Positions 15,425-25,430 of a stretch of DNA of 64,000 nt are shown here, piece after piece (within the stretch, counting starts at the first letter, position 1; each line of letters begins with the position of its first letter). The notes below the pieces were generated by a model. That model did no database searches, was not told the DNA's origin, and saw only the letters and a program-made list of their open reading frames with translations. The translations under genes and the position numbers were made by a program. Origin of the DNA: Gammaproteobacteria bacterium (lineage in GTDB: Bacteria; Pseudomonadota; Gammaproteobacteria; Enterobacterales; Kangiellaceae); contig JABXHY010000009.1 of NCBI GenBank assembly GCA_013373375.1, positions 186,001-250,000 of the forward strand, written 5' to 3'.

Positions 15425-16486
15425 ATGAATAACAGTATCAACTCTATTAAAAATGACTTAACCGAGTTAGTGGGCAATACCGATCTGCTTCGTTTGCCAT
15501 CGTTATCAACGCTTACCGGATGCGACATTTTAATCAAGTGTGAATTTCAAAACCCGGGCGGCTCAATAAAAGATCGTGCGGCCCTGCAAATGGTGCTTGA
15601 TGCCATGGGTTCAGGAGAACTAAAGCCAGGCATGACAATTGTTGAGGGAACGGCAGGTAATACCGGCATCGGTCTTGCGGTGGTCGCGAAGGCATTAGGC
15701 TTTAAGATGTTAACCGTAATGCCAAGAGGGCAAACACCAGAGAAAGAAAGATTAATTGCGCTTCACGGCTCGAAATTGAAACTCGTCGACCCTTGCCCTT
15801 TCGCCGATCCAAACCACTTCTATCACACGGCCAAACGCATTGCAGACGAAAACGACGATTACTGGTGGGCCAATCAATTTGAAAATTTAAGTAATGCCAA
15901 AGCGCATTATTTAAGAACCGGTCCAGAAATCTGGCGCCAAACCGAGGGCAAAGTTGATGCGTTGGTGTCGGTGTGCGGAACAGGTGGAACCCTTGGCGGT
16001 ACATCCAAATACCTTAAAGAACAAAACCAAGATATTGATACTTGGTTAATCGATCCCGACGGCTCAGGCATTTATGAATTTCTTAAGTCTGGAGAGTACA
16101 AAGCCACTGGCAGTTCATTTACCGAAGGCATAGGTATCATGCGTTCAGTTGCGAACTTCCGTGAAGCCAAAATTGATTACGCAATTAATTTACCCGATCA
16201 AGATTTTGTAACTGTTTCGCGAGCAGTGCGGGATAAAGACGGTTTGGTACTCGGAAGTAGTGCGGCATTAAACGTTGCGGCGGCACTTTTGGTTGCAGCA
16301 CAAAAAGGCCCAGGACAAACAATTGTCACTTTCGCCTGCGACGCAGGTGATCGTTCTTACTCCAAACTTTATAACAAAGAGTTTTTGGACAGCAAAGGGA
16401 TTCGTACAGACCATGAATCCATTACTCAATTGTTTAATCGCTACAAAGCAATGGACAGTAAAAAAATTCTCAATTTGAAATCTTAA
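15425..16486 (+). CDS. PLP-dependent cysteine synthase family protein
   Basis: A 353-residue fold-type II PLP enzyme. FQNPGGSIKDRAA carries the PLP lysine (Lys49), GTAGNTGIGLA binds the substrate carboxylate and GTGGTLGG the phosphate. It is longer than typical CysK (about 320) and resembles the cysteine synthase A subgroup with an extended C-terminus. The expected reaction is O-acetylserine plus sulfide to cysteine, but cystathionine beta-synthase-like activity cannot be excluded. There is no cysE or sulfate gene nearby. Confidence 0.85.
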   Translation: MNNSINSIKNDLTELVGNTDLLRLPSLSTLTGCDILIKCEFQNPGGSIKDRAALQMVLDAMGSGELKPGMTIVEGTAGNTGIGLAVVAKALGFKMLTVMPRGQTPEKERLIALHGSKLKLVDPCPFADPNHFYHTAKRIADENDDYWWANQFENLSNAKAHYLRTGPEIWRQTEGKVDALVSVCGTGGTLGGTSKYLKEQNQDIDTWLIDPDGSGIYEFLKSGEYKATGSSFTEGIGIMRSVANFREAKIDYAINLPDQDFVTVSRAVRDKDGLVLGSSAALNVAAALLVAAQKGPGQTIVTFACDAGDRSYSKLYNKEFLDSKGIRTDHESITQLFNRYKAMDSKKILNLKS

Positions 16487-17087
16487 GACCAATCATTAGC
16501 AATACATTTTGAGGATGCGAAATTTTAACGTTGCCAAAATAATAAAGTATATCGCATTCGCTCACGTGTAAATATTCACGTTTCTATAAATTATTGAAAT
16601 AGCCCAAATTTCAACTATGCAGAACAAAAAAATCAAAAAAGTGCAACTAACAATTTAATTTTATTAGTTTAGCCGTTGTCTAAAAATTTCAATTTTCAAA
16701 GCTTTTGAAACTCACTAACAAAATCACATAAAGCCTTTGAATTAACTCGACTGCTTTCCAAAAACATTTCTTTTAAAAATAATTTTTTATTGAGATAAAG
16801 TACTTTCGTCTATAGCGAATATCTTACATTTAAATTCGCCAGACGCTGATTAGTGCCCCTCAATAAAATAGATATACTCCACCGCGTTTTAATTCAGAAT
16901 AAAAACGAGTAAAAGAATTCTAAAACAGAAACATCATTAAAAAAGAGACATTAACCGTTTGTCACTTCAATGATTGTTTTTAATTCCTTACGTTGTTGCC
17001 GTTCAATATCTGAAGTCAGGCCAATGTGACTGGAGGTTCATCTCCCATTTCACAACTTAGTTTAAATCAGATTAAAAAGGAAAAAAT
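16487..17087. other. AT-rich non-coding stretch
   Basis: There are 601 bases without a plausible gene, tRNA or hairpin terminator that I can see. The last part is the leader of the metalloprotease gene, which has AAGGA eight bases before its ATG. The long AT-rich leader could hold regulatory sites, but none was recognised. Confidence 0.5.
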
Positions 17088-19547
17088 ATGTTATTTACTA
17101 AGGTGTATCAAGAAAACAAAAAGATATTATTTTTGGCATGTAACGCATTCATTGGATTATTTATGTCGTTCAATGCTTTTTCAGGTCAAGTTTATACCTT
17201 GTCGGACTCTGGTGTGATTAGAGCACTTGTCGATGATAATTGTACTGTTTCAGATTGTGAATGGACCGAGTTAGATCGTAACCCACAAACTAAACAAATT
17301 GTCGCGGATGAAGGCGGGTTATACCAACTCCACGATAACGGAAGTATTTGGCGTTTTACGGGAAGACCCTGTGATACAGATTGGTGTCGCGGCTGGGAAA
17401 AGCTCGATAATAACCCTCGAACAGAACAGATAATCGCGTCTGATGGCAAGTTATATCAACGTCATGATAGCGGCAGTATTTTTCAATTTACCGGTCGAGC
17501 TTGCAGTGGCTCATCTTGTCCTGGCTGGCAAATGCTAGACGTTAACCCAAGCACCACTCAGATAGTTGCTGGCGGTTCAGAGCTTTATCAACGGCATTCG
17601 AGTGGCGCGATTTTTCGATACACGGGTACGCCTTGCAGCGGTTGGTCTTGCCCAGGTTGGGAATTAATTGATCGCAATTCGAGTAATATTGATATTGTTG
17701 CTGCGGACGATAAATTTTATCGCCTCCAATCAAACGGGAGAATCTATGAGTTTACAAATCGAGTTTGTGACTCAAGTGGTTGCCTTGGCTGGCGTATGCT
17801 CGACAATAATTCTCGAACAGAACAGATTGTTGCCGACAGGAATTCTCTCTATCAACGTCACTCTTCAGGACTAATTTATCGATACACTGGACGTCCATGT
17901 TCGGGTTCCAGTTGCCCAGGTTGGCAGCTGCTGGATAACAATTCATACACCGACCATATTTCCGCTAGCGATGGAGCTCTAATTCAAACCCATCGTAATG
18001 GAAATGTTTGGCAGTTCACCGGCGCTACTTGCAATAGTACCGGCTGCCCAGGTTGGAAACGCATAGGTTTTGTCAGTAATCTAAAAAACGCGAATGTATT
18101 TATGGGCGATGCACTTTTAGCCGAGAGTATCCTAGACGAAAACCTGGCACAAAAAACCGGGTATAAAATGCGTCCCGTCAGCGGCACGCGTCCATTATTA
18201 CTTATCGTAGCCGACGTACAACAAAGTGATGGCACACGTCTTTTCAACCTTTCTCCACTTGCGACATACACACAGTTAGTATTTGGTGGTCATGCATCAG
18301 GTTTAGGCGTGACTGACTTTTTTCGACTGAGCTCAAGTAATAACTTTCGCTTTTCAAATGCGGGAACCATTCGAGTGTCATTACGCGGCAACAACATTAC
18401 ACCGTCGCAATTTGTCTCAGCAGCCTCGAGAGCAGGTATCGACTTTTCAACTTTTGACCGAAATAACGATGGGGTTGTTTCTTATAATGAGTTGAATCTA
18501 CTTGTTATTGATAATATTACTCGAGGTTTAGGCGCAACCCGATGGATCAATCAGCGCAACAACGGAGTAAGAATTAATTTGCCCATTAGCCTGGCGGGAG
18601 GACAATCGATTTTCTCTAACTTTACGCATGAAGTCGCTCATGCTCTGCACGGAGTGCTACCCGCCGATCTTTATGGTTCTGGCTGCAACCTTCAAAACCG
18701 AACGCTACTTGGCCATTGTACCGCACGAAATACACCGGTTACATTTGATACGGATTCAATAGACTTATCACCCTGGAACAAAAGCCGCTTCGGTTGGGTA
18801 CAACCTGAAATACAATACAGTAATATGAAAGGTGCTTGTCGTGCGATGATTGCTCCTTCTTATTCGTTTGCGAAAGAAAATTCCGTTTTGCTTTATAACC
18901 CTAATCGTTCAGACAAAGAGTTTTTTATGTTTGAACATCGAAATAGCGTACAGCGCTCAAACTTTCACCCTTACGATCAAGACTTCATAGGAAAAGGCAT
19001 TGCACCTTACTACGTCAACTGGACCAACGATGATGAAACCAATATTTTCGTAAATCCAAATGGCAGTCAAGATCGCTTGATGCTGATGTCAACCAATCCC
19101 GGAACCACTCGTCGAGGTAGTTTACTGACATCTTTACCCGTCCCATTAACCTATTTTAACGGTGATGATACTGAAACTCGTGCAAGAGGAAGTTATAAAA
19201 GCTGGTTGGATGAAGCGGTTAGCTATTTTGAATGGGATCGCGGAACACCCATTCGTCCTCGTATTAAAAGTGCAGAAGATGGTGGAACTGGTATTGTAGA
19301 GTATACCGCAACGCAAAACGGACAAATTACTTTACGAGGTCAATTTGGGGTAAGCACTCAGGGTCGACGAGCTTTCCTTGTTCGAGGAAACGAACGCATT
19401 TCTGTAAGAACATCTAACTGGTCTTGCGATCAATTGACACTTAACATTCCTGACACCGCAACTCGTGGCGAAACTTACGATTTGGTCATGACCCACAACG
19501 ACTGGGATTCAGAGCACACCGTTGATGTAAAAATTCGCGTGCGCTAG
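17088..19547 (+). CDS. secreted M6-like metalloprotease with N-terminal propeller repeats
   Basis: An 819-residue exported protein. After a signal peptide (to about residue 30) come seven roughly 46-residue repeats with cores such as LYQRHDSGSIFQFTG and paired cysteines (C-S-G-S-S-C-P-G-W), resembling tectonin or lectin-type propellers. FDRNNDGVVSYNE near 465 is an EF-hand-like calcium loop. The catalytic motif is HEVAHALHG (His514, Glu515, His518) followed by ADLYG, similar to the HExxHxxGxxD of M6 proteases but with extra residues before the aspartate. A C-terminal beta domain ends in DVKIRVR. It is probably a lectin-targeted extracellular protease. There is no operon partner. Confidence 0.82.
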   Translation: MLFTKVYQENKKILFLACNAFIGLFMSFNAFSGQVYTLSDSGVIRALVDDNCTVSDCEWTELDRNPQTKQIVADEGGLYQLHDNGSIWRFTGRPCDTDWCRGWEKLDNNPRTEQIIASDGKLYQRHDSGSIFQFTGRACSGSSCPGWQMLDVNPSTTQIVAGGSELYQRHSSGAIFRYTGTPCSGWSCPGWELIDRNSSNIDIVAADDKFYRLQSNGRIYEFTNRVCDSSGCLGWRMLDNNSRTEQIVADRNSLYQRHSSGLIYRYTGRPCSGSSCPGWQLLDNNSYTDHISASDGALIQTHRNGNVWQFTGATCNSTGCPGWKRIGFVSNLKNANVFMGDALLAESILDENLAQKTGYKMRPVSGTRPLLLIVADVQQSDGTRLFNLSPLATYTQLVFGGHASGLGVTDFFRLSSSNNFRFSNAGTIRVSLRGNNITPSQFVSAASRAGIDFSTFDRNNDGVVSYNELNLLVIDNITRGLGATRWINQRNNGVRINLPISLAGGQSIFSNFTHEVAHALHGVLPADLYGSGCNLQNRTLLGHCTARNTPVTFDTDSIDLSPWNKSRFGWVQPEIQYSNMKGACRAMIAPSYSFAKENSVLLYNPNRSDKEFFMFEHRNSVQRSNFHPYDQDFIGKGIAPYYVNWTNDDETNIFVNPNGSQDRLMLMSTNPGTTRRGSLLTSLPVPLTYFNGDDTETRARGSYKSWLDEAVSYFEWDRGTPIRPRIKSAEDGGTGIVEYTATQNGQITLRGQFGVSTQGRRAFLVRGNERISVRTSNWSCDQLTLNIPDTATRGETYDLVMTHNDWDSEHTVDVKIRVR

Positions 19548-19561
19548 AAACTAGCGAAACT

Positions 19562-19595
19562 TAATTCAACAGACCATTGCAGGTTGGTTGAATTA
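19562..19595 (+). terminator. stem-loop after the metalloprotease gene
   Basis: A nine-base perfect inverted repeat TAATTCAAC / GTTGAATTA with further pairing inside lies 15 bases past the stop. It lacks a long T run, so termination is only a possibility. Confidence 0.4.
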
Positions 19596-19788
19596 ATCTT
19601 TCACAACGCGAATTAAATTGGAGCTGAGTATATTACTGTTATTATGGTAATTATTTAGCTCCTCTAAAATGCTTACTTATTAGAGAGTAAATAAATTCTC
19701 AATTTGAAATCATAAATTAAAAGTCGCTGAAAACATCACCTATTATTGATACACTACGCTCAACAAGGATCAATAAAAAACTCGTATC

Positions 19789-20046
19789 ATGGAACAGGCC
19801 GATACCTATTTACGTCCCAAATCACATTTACTCGTTTATATTTTTGGTTATTTGACTGGCGTTATACTTGTGCCTATTTTTTCACTCGGAATGGTTAGAG
19901 TTGAGTCTTTGTCTGGAAAAGCTAACGTTTCTGAAACAGGATGGGTAGAGCCGCCAAAAAGAACCGAAATAAACTCTAAAGTGGGTATTATTTTCGGCTT
20001 GGTATTTTGGATGATTATTGCGATCAGTTGGGCATTTGCGGCTTAA
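19789..20046 (+). CDS. small hypothetical membrane protein
   Basis: An 85-residue protein with two hydrophobic helices (about 14-37 and 66-84) separated by a polar loop with GWVEPPKRTE. No family was recognised and no strong ribosome-binding site is visible (AAGGA lies 20 bases upstream). It converges with the regulator gene on the opposite strand 69 bases away. The coding call rests on its clean topology. Confidence 0.55.
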   Translation: MEQADTYLRPKSHLLVYIFGYLTGVILVPIFSLGMVRVESLSGKANVSETGWVEPPKRTEINSKVGIIFGLVFWMIIAISWAFAA

Positions 20047-20115
20047 ATCTAAATCACCTTACACACTGTAAGAGCTATGTGACTGTCACAGAAACAACTG
20101 TCACAAATGCGCCCA

Positions 20116-21402
20116 TCACATTTGCTTGCACACATCCAAGTTCCCGATTTTTGATTGATAATCACTGCACAACGACCTCGCATTCGACACATCATCACTT
20201 TTCAGCATTAATCTAATCAGATTAGACGTTGCTTCTTGATGATAAGGCGCTATACCGAGCACTCGTCTAAACCAAATTTCAGCTTCATTGGTTTTGTTTT
20301 GCGCTAGATACCGCTCACCAATTAAATTTCCAATCCCTGGCTGCCATGGTTTAATTCTGGCTGACTGCTGCTCATACACTCGCGACATGGCTTCAAATGC
20401 TTGCTCCAATACTTCAATAGATTTCAAAGGTTGGCTTTTTACTTGATAAATTTCTGACAAGTTAATCATTGCGCCCCAAGCATTCGGATCAAGTTGTATG
20501 GCTTTTTCATATTCATGTTGTGCCAAATCAAATTTCGATTGAGTTGCATACGCAAAGCCTAGCGCTCTTCTGCTCGTTGCATTACCGGGATCCAGCCTAA
20601 CAGCTCTTTGTGCTAATTGTTCAGCTCGCTGTAATATCACTATTGCCGACTCGGTTTCAGTTCTCCCTTCCTGTATTGCTTCCAGCAAATTATTGTGTTG
20701 AATAGGCTTTTCGTCGAGTTTGTTGGGCCAGCGAAGAACTTTCTGAATTAATGCATTAGCCAGGCCTGACTGGCTAGGAGCAAAGTCTGGCTCAGCGGCA
20801 ATGGCTCTTTGATAAAGTTCGATTGCGGCCTCATTGTCCGCACGATTGTACTGAGCATAAAAATCGTCCGCTTGCTTGGTTAACTTTTCAGCAAATGATT
20901 CTGATAGATGTTCAGACTTACTACCGGTCGCTGCAACTTTTTCTGGTTGAGGTTTATTTAAGGTATTTTGATTCGGCCATGCAAAATATAGAACCGCGAT
21001 AAAAATTACCAGGCAAGTTGCCAGGAGTGACCCAAGCTTTTTAACATTTGATGGAGGTTGTTTAGGCTCATAAACATTCACCTCCATGGTAAGGCGATAG
21101 CCCTTACGAGGAATAGTCTCAATAAATTCAGGTTGCTTTGGATTATCGCCTAGCGCTTTGCGTAAGCGAAATATGGTCTGTGACAAAGCATCTTCACCAA
21201 TCACTCGATTCGGCCACACTTGTTCCATCAAAATCTCTTTTGCGACTACCTGTCCTGGTTGTGCAGCAAGCGCTTTTAACAATAAGAGGGGCGTTGGCTC
21301 GAGCCATACCTCTTGCTCACCATCAATTAACAGACCCGAGTCCAAGTCAGCGGTCCAGCGACCTACCTGTATTGTCGAATTTTTAACACTAGACTGCGAC
21401 AT
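20116..21402 (-). CDS. CadC/ToxR-like membrane regulator with TPR domain
   Basis: A 428-residue protein. Residues 10-108 are an OmpR-type winged helix (Trans_reg_C) with DALSQTIFRLRKALGDNP and ETIPRKGYRL. A single membrane helix is at about 124-145, and the periplasmic part (about 185-428) consists of TPRs such as AIELYQRAIAAEPDFAPSQ and AQHEYEKAIQLDPNAWGA. This is the CadC-like one-component design in which a periplasmic signal alters DNA binding. It is divergent from the S41-type gene (156 bases between starts), which is its most likely target. Confidence 0.85.
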   Translation of the reverse strand: MSQSSVKNSTIQVGRWTADLDSGLLIDGEQEVWLEPTPLLLLKALAAQPGQVVAKEILMEQVWPNRVIGEDALSQTIFRLRKALGDNPKQPEFIETIPRKGYRLTMEVNVYEPKQPPSNVKKLGSLLATCLVIFIAVLYFAWPNQNTLNKPQPEKVAATGSKSEHLSESFAEKLTKQADDFYAQYNRADNEAAIELYQRAIAAEPDFAPSQSGLANALIQKVLRWPNKLDEKPIQHNNLLEAIQEGRTETESAIVILQRAEQLAQRAVRLDPGNATSRRALGFAYATQSKFDLAQHEYEKAIQLDPNAWGAMINLSEIYQVKSQPLKSIEVLEQAFEAMSRVYEQQSARIKPWQPGIGNLIGERYLAQNKTNEAEIWFRRVLGIAPYHQEATSNLIRLMLKSDDVSNARSLCSDYQSKIGNLDVCKQM

Positions 21403-21558
21403 ACCCTAACCACTTGAAAAATATGATTTTTAATTACATTAATACTGCTGTCAGAACTTTATCAGAAGTTTTTAATGGGTTAAAAAGGGTATTATTGCTC
21501 GAATTAGGGAATAGTAAAAGCTCACCAGTAAACCAATGAAAACTAACCGGAGTATTTG

Positions 21559-23061
21559 ATGAGACCCCATTGGACCTTCACTGCCGCTGCACTGCTACTG
21601 TTTTTCTCAGTCTTCACTGAAGCCAGCGCAAATAGCGAATCGAGTCAACAGAACCCACTTTCGAAACAAGAAACTGTATTAAGTCCCGAACAAATACAAG
21701 CCGACTTAAAACAACTCTATCAAGGTTTAAAAAGTGCACACATTGACTTATATGCCAATATCAGAAAGCAAGATTATGATGCTGCTTTTAGCCGACTCAG
21801 CAACTCTATTGATAAACCATTAAGCGTGTTTGAAGTCACTCTGCTATTCCAAGAGTTCGTGGCACTCGGAAAAATAGCGCATGCAAAAATTGATTTGCCC
21901 ACCCAGGATTATGACGAGTACCGTTCACACGATGGCAAGATTTTTCCAATCTTCATTCGAGTGATTGATAACAAAGTTTTTGTAACCGAGAACTATTCTT
22001 CAGTCACAATTCCTATCGGTGCACAGCTACTGAAGATTGATGGAATAGCAATCGATATTTACTTTGCGCAGCTGCAAAAGTTCCTGTCGGCTGATACAGC
22101 AATAATGGCCAATGGTTTCTTAGAGTTTTATTTGCCTATGCTAATTTGGTTCGAGCATGGTGAGCAAAACAGTTACCAGATCAGTTACACAGTTGATAAT
22201 GAAGCTGTGAAAACGGTAAACGTCCCATCGATGACTCGTAAAGCTATGACAGAAACAACTCAAGATAAACCTGAACAATTACAGCTCGGAATGGAGCGAG
22301 TGTTCAAAATGCTCGATAACCAAATCGCTTACTTAAGACCAGGGCCGTTTTTCAACACAGAACCAAACAATGACAACACATGGGATGCAAAACCATTTGA
22401 GAAGTTCATCGATGATGCTTTTATTCAGTTTGAAAAAAATAATGCAAAAGCGCTCGTGATTGATATTAGAAACAATCCTGGTGGAACCAACTCTTTTAGT
22501 GACTACATGATGGCAAAATTTGCTGACAAGCCATTTAAGTTTGCATCGAAATTTATCGTTAAGGTGAGCCCAGAATCCATTGCAGCAAATGCCGCTCGGT
22601 TAAGAGTTAACCCGGATGATAGCGACAGTTTTTCAGCCAAAATTGCCAAAGAGTATGAAAAACGAAAACCAGGTGACACTTTTGAATACTCCATTGAACA
22701 GGTTCAACCAAGTCCAAAGAAAAAATTTGAACGTCCTGTTTTTATCTTGATTAATCGACACTCCTACTCTAATGCCGTTTTTGTCGCGGCGATTGCTCAA
22801 GACTATGGTTTTGCGACGGTTATTGGCGAGGAGACTGCAGATTTAGCAACCACTTATGGCGCAATGGAACATTTCAATCTCAAACATTCGAAGCTAACGG
22901 TCGGTTACCCAAAAGCATTGATAGTTCGACCAAACGGTGATGATACTATTCGAGGTGTAGTGCCAGATATTCACATTCAAATACCGGTTGTTGAACCAGT
23001 GAATGACCCAGTACTGAAAAAAGCAGTTTTACTAATAGAGAAAAACCAGGTCGCTAAATAA
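21559..23061 (+). CDS. exported S41-family peptidase-like protein
   Basis: A 500-residue protein. ATG 21559 is chosen because GGAG lies six bases upstream and a signal peptide begins there. The N-terminal half (about 35-240) is a helical, PDZ-lacking region. The C-terminal half has the S41 core: ALVIDIRNNPGG, then NRHSYSNAVFVA with Ser404 as candidate nucleophile, then VIGEET and GVVPDIHI. The position usually filled by Glu after the serine motif is Val here, so activity is uncertain. It probably acts in the periplasm. It is divergent from a CadC-like regulator. Confidence 0.8.
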   Translation: MRPHWTFTAAALLLFFSVFTEASANSESSQQNPLSKQETVLSPEQIQADLKQLYQGLKSAHIDLYANIRKQDYDAAFSRLSNSIDKPLSVFEVTLLFQEFVALGKIAHAKIDLPTQDYDEYRSHDGKIFPIFIRVIDNKVFVTENYSSVTIPIGAQLLKIDGIAIDIYFAQLQKFLSADTAIMANGFLEFYLPMLIWFEHGEQNSYQISYTVDNEAVKTVNVPSMTRKAMTETTQDKPEQLQLGMERVFKMLDNQIAYLRPGPFFNTEPNNDNTWDAKPFEKFIDDAFIQFEKNNAKALVIDIRNNPGGTNSFSDYMMAKFADKPFKFASKFIVKVSPESIAANAARLRVNPDDSDSFSAKIAKEYEKRKPGDTFEYSIEQVQPSPKKKFERPVFILINRHSYSNAVFVAAIAQDYGFATVIGEETADLATTYGAMEHFNLKHSKLTVGYPKALIVRPNGDDTIRGVVPDIHIQIPVVEPVNDPVLKKAVLLIEKNQVAK

Positions 23062-23133
23062 GACAGGGCGCTCAATAATGATTATTGTTGGGCTCTCATC
23101 AACACTCTAAGCTTACAATGCCAACTTGATGAA

Positions 23134-23628
23134 CTAAATGCTCACAATTCTGTTTTTTATTTTGGTCAAATCTTGAAGCACAGCAGCATACTCTCGATGT
23201 AAACGGTCACTCTTCAAAACAGGTTGTTTATCAGCATTGTCTGAATTTACATTATCAATTTGAGCTGTCTGGTTAAGATTTTTTTCAACTGCCGAAGAGT
23301 TAAATTTTGAATTAGAATCGGCCGTTATGCCGTTATCTAGACGCTCTGCTTCTGGTGATAGTAATTGTGTAACACTGAATGCAGTAAAGATAACTAAGGA
23401 TGCAGCAACGGCATAGTAAGGCAAACGAAATACTTTCGCCTTGAATGAGTGATGAGTCTCTGGATGTGAGCTGCGCTTAGAGTAAAGAGTCGACGATTGT
23501 GCCGCTAACTTATTTTGAAGGTCTTCTGCCACATCGACAGGAACATCACCATCGAGCTGACTCGCGTGCTGCTGTAGCGTACTTTTGAGCTGTCGCTCTT
23601 CTTCGCTGGTTAATGGACTTTGTTTCAT
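23134..23628 (-). CDS. candidate anti-sigma factor (single-pass membrane protein)
   Basis: A 164-residue protein whose start lies 26 bases after the ECF sigma gene. The N-terminal 85 residues are cytoplasmic and helical (SPLTSEEERQLKSTLQQH), one membrane helix is at about 90-108 (YAVAASLVIFTAFSV), and the rest is periplasmic and ends in a coiled segment. Size, topology and position match anti-sigma factors. No zinc-binding HxxxCxxC motif is present, so it is not a ZAS-type anti-sigma. Confidence 0.7.
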   Translation of the reverse strand: MKQSPLTSEEERQLKSTLQQHASQLDGDVPVDVAEDLQNKLAAQSSTLYSKRSSHPETHHSFKAKVFRLPYYAVAASLVIFTAFSVTQLLSPEAERLDNGITADSNSKFNSSAVEKNLNQTAQIDNVNSDNADKQPVLKSDRLHREYAAVLQDLTKIKNRIVSI

Positions 23629-23654
23629 ATCATCACCTTAATTATACGATACAC

Positions 23655-24260
23655 CTATTCTTTAACCCAATTCAACAGATCGTAAAACGAAGCTTCTGTT
23701 TTTTCGGATAAAATAGATTTTAAGTGTGCTTTTGCTCGTATTAAATTGATTTTCACCCACGCTACACTTCGATTCATAATAGCGGCGATTTGCTTACCAG
23801 TATATTCTTCAACATAAAAAAACCATAACAGATTTAAATGCTCTTTAGACAAATAAGGTTTGATTAGTAGCCAGATATTAGAGTCATTGCTCCCAACCTC
23901 AGACAAAACCTGGCTATGCTCCATCAGCTCACCTTCCGCCTGTTGGTCTTCAATAATTATTTCGGATTGGCTTTCTAACGAACTCTGTTTTTTCTTTTTT
24001 GCTAACAGCTGACTCATTTGCCGCAAAGCAATGTTAAATAGCCAAGTACTAAACGCGTATTTCGGGTCATAAGATCTTAAGTATTGATGAGCATTTAAGA
24101 AGGTTTCCTGAAAAACATCTTGAGCATCTGCTTCGCAATTTAATCGAAAACGTAAAAAGCGAATTAAAGAATTTTGATAGCGAGACACCAGCACAGTAAA
24201 TGCACTAGTGTCTCCTTTTATGGCATCTTGAATCAAAGAATGATCCGAGGGCTCTGTCAT
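23655..24260 (-). CDS. ECF-type RNA polymerase sigma factor
   Basis: A 201-residue protein with sigma region 2 (about 10-90: DAQDVFQETFLNAHQYLR, then AFSTWLFNIALRQ) and region 4 (about 130-185: GKQIAAIMNRSVAWVKINLIRAK). The linker is longer and more acidic than in most ECF factors. ATG 24260 is used, although a GTG one codon upstream is equally placed relative to AGGT. The gene lies between a periplasmic protein gene and the anti-sigma candidate with 26-base gaps, so the three form an operon. Confidence 0.88.
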   Translation of the reverse strand: MTEPSDHSLIQDAIKGDTSAFTVLVSRYQNSLIRFLRFRLNCEADAQDVFQETFLNAHQYLRSYDPKYAFSTWLFNIALRQMSQLLAKKKKQSSLESQSEIIIEDQQAEGELMEHSQVLSEVGSNDSNIWLLIKPYLSKEHLNLLWFFYVEEYTGKQIAAIMNRSVAWVKINLIRAKAHLKSILSEKTEASFYDLLNWVKE

Positions 24261-24289
24261 CACATCGTTACCTATTGACCGACTAACGA

Positions 24290-25306
24290 TTAATCGAGTT
24301 CTTTCGACAGAGCTTCAAAGCTTTGAATCGGACCAGACAATACTAACCTTAAACTGTCATTATTACGCTCAAAAATCATCGACCGTAATAATTGATTGGC
24401 TTCTGGAGCTGCCGATGACAACATTTTCAGCGCAACCAGTCCACGAACCACAGCTTCAATTTGCGAAGCGGTTTCATAACTGTCGGTTTTCAAACCCACC
24501 TCTATGTCAATGTTGCCGTTATTTTCTGAATAAGTAGCCGATAGTTGTGATAGTTGACTCGCGGAAATTGATTCAAACTCAAAATTCTGACTATCACTGT
24601 CAATGTTAACCCCGCCGTGCATCAAAGACTTTTGAATATCGACCACCACTTCAAACACCTGGCTGTTATTTTGAGGCTGCCATTGTTTGCTGCTCGTTAA
24701 CCATTGTTCAACAACCGCAGCGGACTCACTGAAAACTAAAATATTATTTGATTTGTACCCGAGATAGATAGTACTAATATCGTTATCATCTTTATCAATG
24801 GTTATATTGACCTTTTCGCCGTCTTCACTATTAATTAACTTTTTTTCTTCAAGCGTTTTAATAGTGCGCTCTACGTACTGCTCAATATCTTTTTCTTCTG
24901 CTTTAAGAACTTTACTGTTTGACAGTGTTTTAAAGCCAATATCTTTCATTTTTGAATGCAGCAGCTTTTGCAACGCGGGCTCATCAAACTTTCCTTGAAT
25001 AAGTAACGTTTTAGTGTCGTCTTTATCTAACTGACCTCGTACAGAAATATATTCCACACGCTCACTTAATTCTTTTCCGAAAAATTCATCGATGATTTTT
25101 TGCCCATCCGATTGCTCACTTTCTAGCTTTTTACCTAACAAACTTTTGCGTAGCGCCGCAATGTCCATATGCAAATACCAGTCGTCTTGAGCAGACTGTT
25201 GGCTACTTTCTTTCACAGTCACGTCAACATTTGCCTGTGAATCAACAGGCATCATTAATCCAATATTAATTCCGATTGCCGCAGCGATGCTCATAAAACG
25301 ATTCAT
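24290..25306 (-). CDS. exported hypothetical protein heading the sigma operon
   Basis: A 338-residue protein. ATG 25306 has GGAG six bases upstream and begins a signal peptide (MNRFMSIAAAIG to SQA). The mature protein is acidic, without Cys pairs or membrane helices. DDWYLHMDIAALRKSLLGKK opens the first domain and QWLTSSKQW lies near 208. No family could be named with confidence, though the layout recalls DUF3352-like proteins. Being first in an operon with an ECF factor and its probable inhibitor suggests an envelope role. Confidence 0.65.
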   Translation of the reverse strand: MNRFMSIAAAIGINIGLMMPVDSQANVDVTVKESSQQSAQDDWYLHMDIAALRKSLLGKKLESEQSDGQKIIDEFFGKELSERVEYISVRGQLDKDDTKTLLIQGKFDEPALQKLLHSKMKDIGFKTLSNSKVLKAEEKDIEQYVERTIKTLEEKKLINSEDGEKVNITIDKDDNDISTIYLGYKSNNILVFSESAAVVEQWLTSSKQWQPQNNSQVFEVVVDIQKSLMHGGVNIDSDSQNFEFESISASQLSQLSATYSENNGNIDIEVGLKTDSYETASQIEAVVRGLVALKMLSSAAPEANQLLRSMIFERNNDSLRLVLSGPIQSFEALSKELD

Positions 25307-25430
25307 ATATTTCTCCAATAATTTTGCTTCTGTCACATACTTGTAGTGAGGGTCATCCGAAAAGGATACAAGTTTTCACTCGTTTATCTGATTTTTACTC
25401 AAACGATATGTAACAAAGCATGTCACGAGC

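Noticed and set aside
16487-17087. Small RNA or riboswitch in the long leader of the metalloprotease gene
   Set aside because: No stable structured element or terminator-like hairpin could be seen by eye.
20007-20216. Plus-strand open frame between two convergent genes
   Set aside because: It overlaps the ends of both the small membrane gene and the CadC-like gene. Its composition (Thr/His/Cys rich) is not protein-like.
25340-25430. ECF-type promoter upstream of the sigma operon
   Set aside because: A GAAAACTT stretch and the inverted repeat ATCCGAAAAGGAT were noticed, but without a second example of the motif the assignment would be guesswork.
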